Assembly: GCA_964468435.1 (NCBI GenBank)
Contig: CAYXVE010000101.1
Span: forward strand, 1-8,603
Direction of reading: 5' to 3'
From: JBCCTX01 sp964468435
Lineage (GTDB): Bacteria > Bacteroidota > Bacteroidia > J057
DNA: 8,603 nucleotides
Of the stretch, positions 6,301 through 8,603 are shown piece by piece. Both the position numbers and the translations under genes were made by a program. The notes under the pieces are model-generated. The model did no database searches and was not told the origin of the DNA. It saw nothing but the letters and a program-made list of their open reading frames with translations. Positions within the stretch are counted from its first letter, which is position 1. Each line of letters begins with the position of its first letter.

Positions 6301-8603
6301 CCTGTGGAATTTGACAGCAGTGTAGGTGAAATACCTGCGGGAGATGGTAATATTATCACGATCAATGGAAATACCTATTCCAAAGGTATAGGCGTACATG
6401 CCAACTCGGAGATTATTTATGATCTGAATGGAAATTATACTTCATTTTTTACCGATATCGGAATAGATGATGAAACTTGCGATGCAGGTTCAGCAAGGTT
6501 TGAAGTATACACAGACGGAACCTTGGCTTATCGTAGTCCTGTATTGACACAAGCAGATCCAGCTACTAGTATTGAAATAGATATATCCGGTGTCAATCAG
6601 CTACGCCTTGTAGTAGACGGAACAGCAAATGGAATTGGCTGCGATCATGCTGACTGGGCCGCAGCAAGGCTTCAATCCTGTACCCCAACTGATAATGACC
6701 CGCCCATTGCAAACATATCGGTACAGCCTAAGAGCGGTATTGCACCGCTTGAGGTGGCATTCGATGGAACGGAGTCCTCTGATCCAGAAAATGGAGCTAT
6801 ATCTTATGCATGGGATTTCGGAAATGGATTTTCCTCTACCAACCCATCTCCTACTCATACCTATAATGTGCCAGGTAAATTTCTGGCTTCGCTGATTGTC
6901 AGTGATAACCAGGGGCTGAGAGACACAGCTCTCGTAACCATCGATGTATTTGTAGCACCGGATACTACCTCTCCCAATATACCTGAAAATCTGGTCGCAT
7001 CAGAGGTTGAGCATGATCAGGTAATACTTTCCTGGGATCAGGCGGTAGATGATAGTACAGGTATTGCTGGCTATTTTATCTATCAGGATGGATTTATTGA
7101 TCCGATTGATACAGTATTTGGGACTTCAGTTGTTGTTGGAGGCCTGAATCCGGAAACTACTTACTACTTTGCAGTAAGTTCGGTCGACTCCGCTGGTAAT
7201 ATCTCGGATCAGACTACTGCGTTAAGAGTAGAGACCCTAATGGAACCCTGTCTGGTTCCACTAGTAGTTTCCGTAAATACTGTGGACATAGACACATGCG
7301 GTAATATTGGCAAGGCGACTTTTGATATTTCTGGAGGTGAAGGTAATCCAGAGCTTGTAGTATTTAGACAAAATGATAGCCTAAACGTAACGGACCAACT
7401 TGATCAGCTTCTGGCAGGGGTATACCAGTATCGTATCGTAGATGGGTTGTGTGCAGATAGTGGTACATTTATTATAACAGCGGAGCCAATTGCGCAAACA
7501 AACATAAGTGCAACAATTTGTGAAGGTGAATCTTATCAGTTTTTGGACAATTTTCTTACACTTGCAGGCACGTACACGGATACCTTAGTCGGCGCTAATG
7601 GTTGTGATTCACTAATCTCCCTTACACTTGAAGTTGATACGACTGTAAAGGAAAACATTACGGTATCTATCAATGAAGGTGAAACCTATGATTTTGCTGG
7701 ACAGACCTTGACGGAAGTTGGAGTGTATACTGAAACCTTTGTCGCTGCTAATGGCTGCGACTCGGTCGTTACCCTCCTGCTAACCATCAGTAGCGATGAA
7801 TTTTCCAATATCAATGTGTCTATATGTGAGGGAGAAACATACCAGTTTGGTGATCAGGTTATTACCGAGCCTGGAACTTATGTGGATACACTCATCAATG
7901 TATCGGGTAATGATTCTATTGTAACCCTTAATCTGGGAGTAGAACCCCTACCACAAATCTCTCTTGTAAATACGGCTGTATGTACAGAAGATCAGCAGAG
8001 CTATTCTATCACGGTTCAGGCGAGTGGGGGAGATCAGGTTACAACAACCGTTGGGAATATTTCTGAAAATCAGGATGGAACTTACACGATTACTAGTATC
8101 CCATCAGGTTACGCTGTAAGTGTGAACATACGAAATACCCTTACCGGTTGTGAAAATACCTTATCTTTAAATGGTCCGAATTGTAGTTGTGGTAGCTCTG
8201 AGACAGTCTATCTCTCTGACATGCAGGAGGTATCTGTACAGAATGGATACGGCGACCTAATCAAGGACAATTCAAATGGCAATGATGGACCGATCACCAT
8301 TGGTGGAGTTGTCTATGAAAAAGGATTAGGCGCGCATGTATATTCAGAGATCGTCTATGACCTCAATGGCGCGTACGATACCTTTCTTTCAGATATTGGC
8401 GCGGATGATGGTACCTGTGATGTAGCTTCTGTAGTCTTTGAAGTCTATACCGATGGAGTTCTGGCTTACCGGAGTCCGGTACTGGAGCAGGCTGATGCTG
8501 CCCTAAGCATCGAAGTCGATGTTCAGGGCGTAGATGAGCTGATGCTGGTAGCGAATAATTCAGGAGACTATGACTGGTGCGACCATGCCAACTGGGCGGA
8601 TGC
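3376..8603 (+). CDS. Giant exported PQQ-type sugar dehydrogenase-cytochrome c fusion with carbohydrate-binding and Ig-like modules (partial, 3' end missing)
   Basis: The frame is open for 1742 codons to the window edge with no stop or frameshift. ATG 3376 is the first in-frame ATG after the stop at 3361; no Shine-Dalgarno sequence is seen. Domains: basic N-region and hydrophobic segment (20-38; signal or anchor); glucose/sorbosone dehydrogenase propeller (about 70-475); cytochrome-like domain with CMTCH (629-633) and CAMCH (708-712) (about 476-805); F5/8C (about 806-950); NPCBM (958-1102); PKD (1109-1195); FN3 (1197-1287); SprB-like (1296-1375); three ~50-residue repeats (1376-1527); Ig-like stretch (1528-1607); second NPCBM (1609 onward). 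The likely role is oxidation of a sugar or sugar polymer outside the cytoplasm, passing electrons from PQQ to heme. The cofactor and substrate are inferred. A C-terminal type IX secretion sorting domain would be expected beyond the window but is not seen. Confidence 0.93.
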   Translation, partial: MKRTSTLFGGSALRYSLKLRWILPIIIILLAFTPLMIAPPGITNVAPMGKYLNGTFSEKVPGVAGSWEVENVFPNLTFVDPIQFLEFPGRDQFLIAGKKGKLWLVDNNPATTTKQVLLNIENQVATAEDAGLLGVIFHPEFDQPGSPSRGYIYVFYRYKPNLFYSGREAYLRLSRFYMAPGSNVIDPATEYVMIQQYDRHDWHNGGSMFFGPQGFLYITSGDEGGANDQYNTTQMIDKYLMGGILRIDVDKDPTRSHPIRRQPQNTAPPPPGWPNSFSQGYYIPNDNPWQDPNGSILEEFYAIGLRSPHRMSYDPPTGDIWVGDVGQGSREEVSVVRMGDNMQWPYKEGSINGPKPKPVNLIGKDKPPIHDYGRGVGNCVIGGFMYRGDKFPELVGKYIFGDHGTRNVWTLTPNPQNGTVAKDFIINIPAEGVGGKSGISDFETDSKGNIYILKLYGTNLDGGKIYRLKRNNTSPEPPQWLSQTGAFTNLETLTPAPGIIPYYVNAPLWTDGAEKLRWIALPNDGDFDSPDEKVYFRANSEWDFPEGTVTIKHFELPVDQQNPNITRKVETRFFVLGKDGVAYGVTYKWNDAGTDAELLKTGDGKYFTMTRQDGSTYQQLWTYPSRTECMTCHNDNAGAVLGIKTHQQNGDFTYPSTGATANQLETWNYLNIFHTDIGDPDNYLQAKHISDPNESLEIRVRSYLDGNCAMCHRPGGVQGAFDARFTTPLNAQNIINANNISNASTTGGKIVLPGNHQQSELWIRDNSLNSNMMPPLGKGIVDEDYINVLTQWIDGLDQSSNNCTQLVMSSNQLSIHDVSSEEIQYNNPASHAIDGNPGTFWHTEWSTGSPGYPHEIQIDLGTNTEVVGFRYLPRQDASFNGTINDFEFYASQDGVNWGLPVTSGSFEATKALQEVFFASINARYIRLRALNEVNGNRWASAAEIQIVERECTDCDNPEVTYLSDLTPVSATNSWGPVEFDSSVGEIPAGDGNIITINGNTYSKGIGVHANSEIIYDLNGNYTSFFTDIGIDDETCDAGSARFEVYTDGTLAYRSPVLTQADPATSIEIDISGVNQLRLVVDGTANGIGCDHADWAAARLQSCTPTDNDPPIANISVQPKSGIAPLEVAFDGTESSDPENGAISYAWDFGNGFSSTNPSPTHTYNVPGKFLASLIVSDNQGLRDTALVTIDVFVAPDTTSPNIPENLVASEVEHDQVILSWDQAVDDSTGIAGYFIYQDGFIDPIDTVFGTSVVVGGLNPETTYYFAVSSVDSAGNISDQTTALRVETLMEPCLVPLVVSVNTVDIDTCGNIGKATFDISGGEGNPELVVFRQNDSLNVTDQLDQLLAGVYQYRIVDGLCADSGTFIITAEPIAQTNISATICEGESYQFLDNFLTLAGTYTDTLVGANGCDSLISLTLEVDTTVKENITVSINEGETYDFAGQTLTEVGVYTETFVAANGCDSVVTLLLTISSDEFSNINVSICEGETYQFGDQVITEPGTYVDTLINVSGNDSIVTLNLGVEPLPQISLVNTAVCTEDQQSYSITVQASGGDQVTTTVGNISENQDGTYTITSIPSGYAVSVNIRNTLTGCENTLSLNGPNCSCGSSETVYLSDMQEVSVQNGYGDLIKDNSNGNDGPITIGGVVYEKGLGAHVYSEIVYDLNGAYDTFLSDIGADDGTCDVASVVFEVYTDGVLAYRSPVLEQADAALSIEVDVQGVDELMLVANNSGDYDWCDHANWAD
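3583..4800 (+). other. Domain: glucose/sorbosone dehydrogenase (PQQ) beta-propeller
   Basis: Residues about 70-475 of the giant protein. Family landmarks in order: FLIAGKKGKLWLVDN; EDAGLLGVIFHPEF; HNGGSMFFGPQGFLYITSGDEG, where His203 matches the catalytic base of soluble glucose dehydrogenase; GLRSPHRMSYDPPTGD followed by WVGDVGQ (R306, R310, D324, Q327); WPYKEG; and GGFMYRG..FPELVGKYIFGDH. All are present, so the domain looks catalytically intact. The exact sugar substrate is unknown. Confidence 0.88.
4801..5790 (+). other. Domain: cytochrome c-like module with two CxxCH motifs (TIGR03806/HNE_0200-like)
   Basis: Residues about 476-805. The pattern PYYVNAPLWTDGAEKLRW, FPEGTV, ETRFFV, PSRTECMTCH, SYLDGNCAMCHRPGG and NMMPPLGKG with a final WIDGLD matches what I recall of the HNE_0200 family. 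Heme-attachment motifs are CMTCH (bases 5260-5274) and CAMCH (5497-5511). Met772/773 before PPLG may be an axial ligand. The module probably accepts electrons from the propeller. Confidence 0.8.
5791..6225 (+). other. Domain: F5/8 type C (discoidin) carbohydrate-binding module
   Basis: Residues about 806-950. Typical features are SHAIDGNPGTFWHTEW, HEIQIDLG, VVGFRYLPRQD, the FEFYASQDGVNW strand and a closing ARYIRLRALNEVNG...ASAAEIQI. The family commonly binds glycans (CBM32-like) or cell surfaces; the ligand is not predictable here. Confidence 0.85.
6247..6681 (+). repeat. NPCBM domain, copy 1
   Basis: Residues 958-1102: VTYLSDLTPVS at the start, ITINGNTYSKGIGVHANSEI, FFTDIGIDDE, FEVYTDGTLAYRSPVL and CDHADWAAARL at the end. 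This is the NPCBM/NEW2-type galactose-binding-like fold. A second copy begins at 8200 and shares these motifs in order. Confidence 0.88.
6700..6960 (+). other. Domain: PKD
   Basis: Residues about 1109-1195, with PPIANISVQPKSGIAPLEVAFDG, then SSDPENGAISYAWDFGNG, and THTYNVPGKFLASLIVSDNQG. These are hallmark PKD strands (YAWDFG and HTY..PG). It is likely a spacer that holds catalytic and binding modules apart. Confidence 0.9.
6964..7236 (+). other. Domain: fibronectin type III
   Basis: Residues about 1197-1287: P..PENLVASEVEHDQVILSWDQAVDDSTGIAGYFIYQDG, then GLNPETTYYFAVSSVDSAGNIS. The W, Y and L..TTYYF..S..D..GN positions are classic FN3. Confidence 0.88.
7261..7500 (+). other. SprB-like Ig-fold stretch
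   Basis: Residues about 1296-1375, with TCGNIGKATFDISGGEGNPEL and LLAGVYQYRIVDGLCADSGTFII. The pattern G..G...I.GG...P......L..G.Y...I.D..C resembles SprB-type repeats of Bacteroidota adhesins. The family assignment is tentative. Confidence 0.55.
7501..7956 (+). repeat. Three tandem 50-51-residue 'ICEGE...GCDS' repeats
   Basis: Repeats span residues 1376-1426, 1427-1477 and 1478-1527 (bases 7501-7653, 7654-7806, 7807-7956). Each follows NI.(V/A)(S/T)I.EGE(S/T)Y.F....T..GTY.(D/E)T......G.DS...L.L. The module type is common in large surface proteins of Bacteroidota. Repeat 1 has both Cys (1382, 1410); repeat 2 keeps only Cys1461; repeat 3 keeps only Cys1484. Confidence 0.85.
8200..8603 (+). 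repeat. NPCBM domain, copy 2 (cut by window edge)
   Basis: Residues 1609-1742: TVYLSDMQEVS, ITIGGVVYEKGLGAHVYSEI, FLSDIGADDGTCD, FEVYTDGVLAYRSPVLEQAD and WCDHANWADA. It mirrors copy 1 at 6247-6681 at protein level and partly at DNA level (GGCTTAtCGTAGTCCTGTA versus GGCTTACCGGAGTCCGGTA). Only the last few residues of the domain are missing. Confidence 0.88.

Noticed and set aside
3417..6895. Several ORFs of 85-117 codons on both strands
   Set aside because: All lie inside the long plus-strand frame of the giant dehydrogenase, which has continuous domain matches.

Overview
The window most likely comes from a marine or polysaccharide-degrading member of the Bacteroidota, probably a Cytophagales-type genome. 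The evidence is a lipoprotein sulfatase, a very large Sec-exported protein built from PKD, FN3, F5/8C, NPCBM and 'ICEGE...GCDS' modules, several TAnnTTTG-like -7 promoter elements, and protein starts that lack Shine-Dalgarno sequences. No database search was possible, so family names come from reading motifs.

Layout. Positions 1-140 hold a 20-bp tandem repeat array that runs off the left edge, and 141-358 is non-coding DNA with two perfect inverted repeats and a plausible promoter. A sulfatase of the iduronate-2-sulfatase type follows (359-1837). Next is a long gap without a conventional gene, which appears to hold a self-contained small transcription unit (about 1981-2255): a promoter-like element, a 5' hairpin, a perfect Shine-Dalgarno sequence with a 20-codon ORF, a long hairpin whose first arm lies inside that ORF, an alternative pairing partner, and a strong intrinsic terminator. 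A small acidic lipoprotein of unknown function is at 2416-3114. From 3376 to the right edge runs one uninterrupted reading frame of at least 1742 codons.

That giant protein has, in order, an N-terminal membrane or signal segment, a glucose/sorbosone-dehydrogenase (PQQ-type) beta-propeller, a cytochrome-like domain with two CxxCH heme motifs, an F5/8C (discoidin) domain, an NPCBM domain, PKD, FN3, an SprB-like domain, three 50-51-residue repeats, another Ig-like stretch, and a second NPCBM domain cut by the window edge. It reads as an extracytoplasmic sugar oxidoreductase that carries its own electron-transfer domain and carbohydrate-binding modules.

Together the sulfatase and the giant dehydrogenase suggest handling of sulfated or complex glycans at the cell surface. 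They are not an obvious operon, because a terminator and other genes lie between them. The part least explained by known families is the small structured transcript at about 1981-2255.
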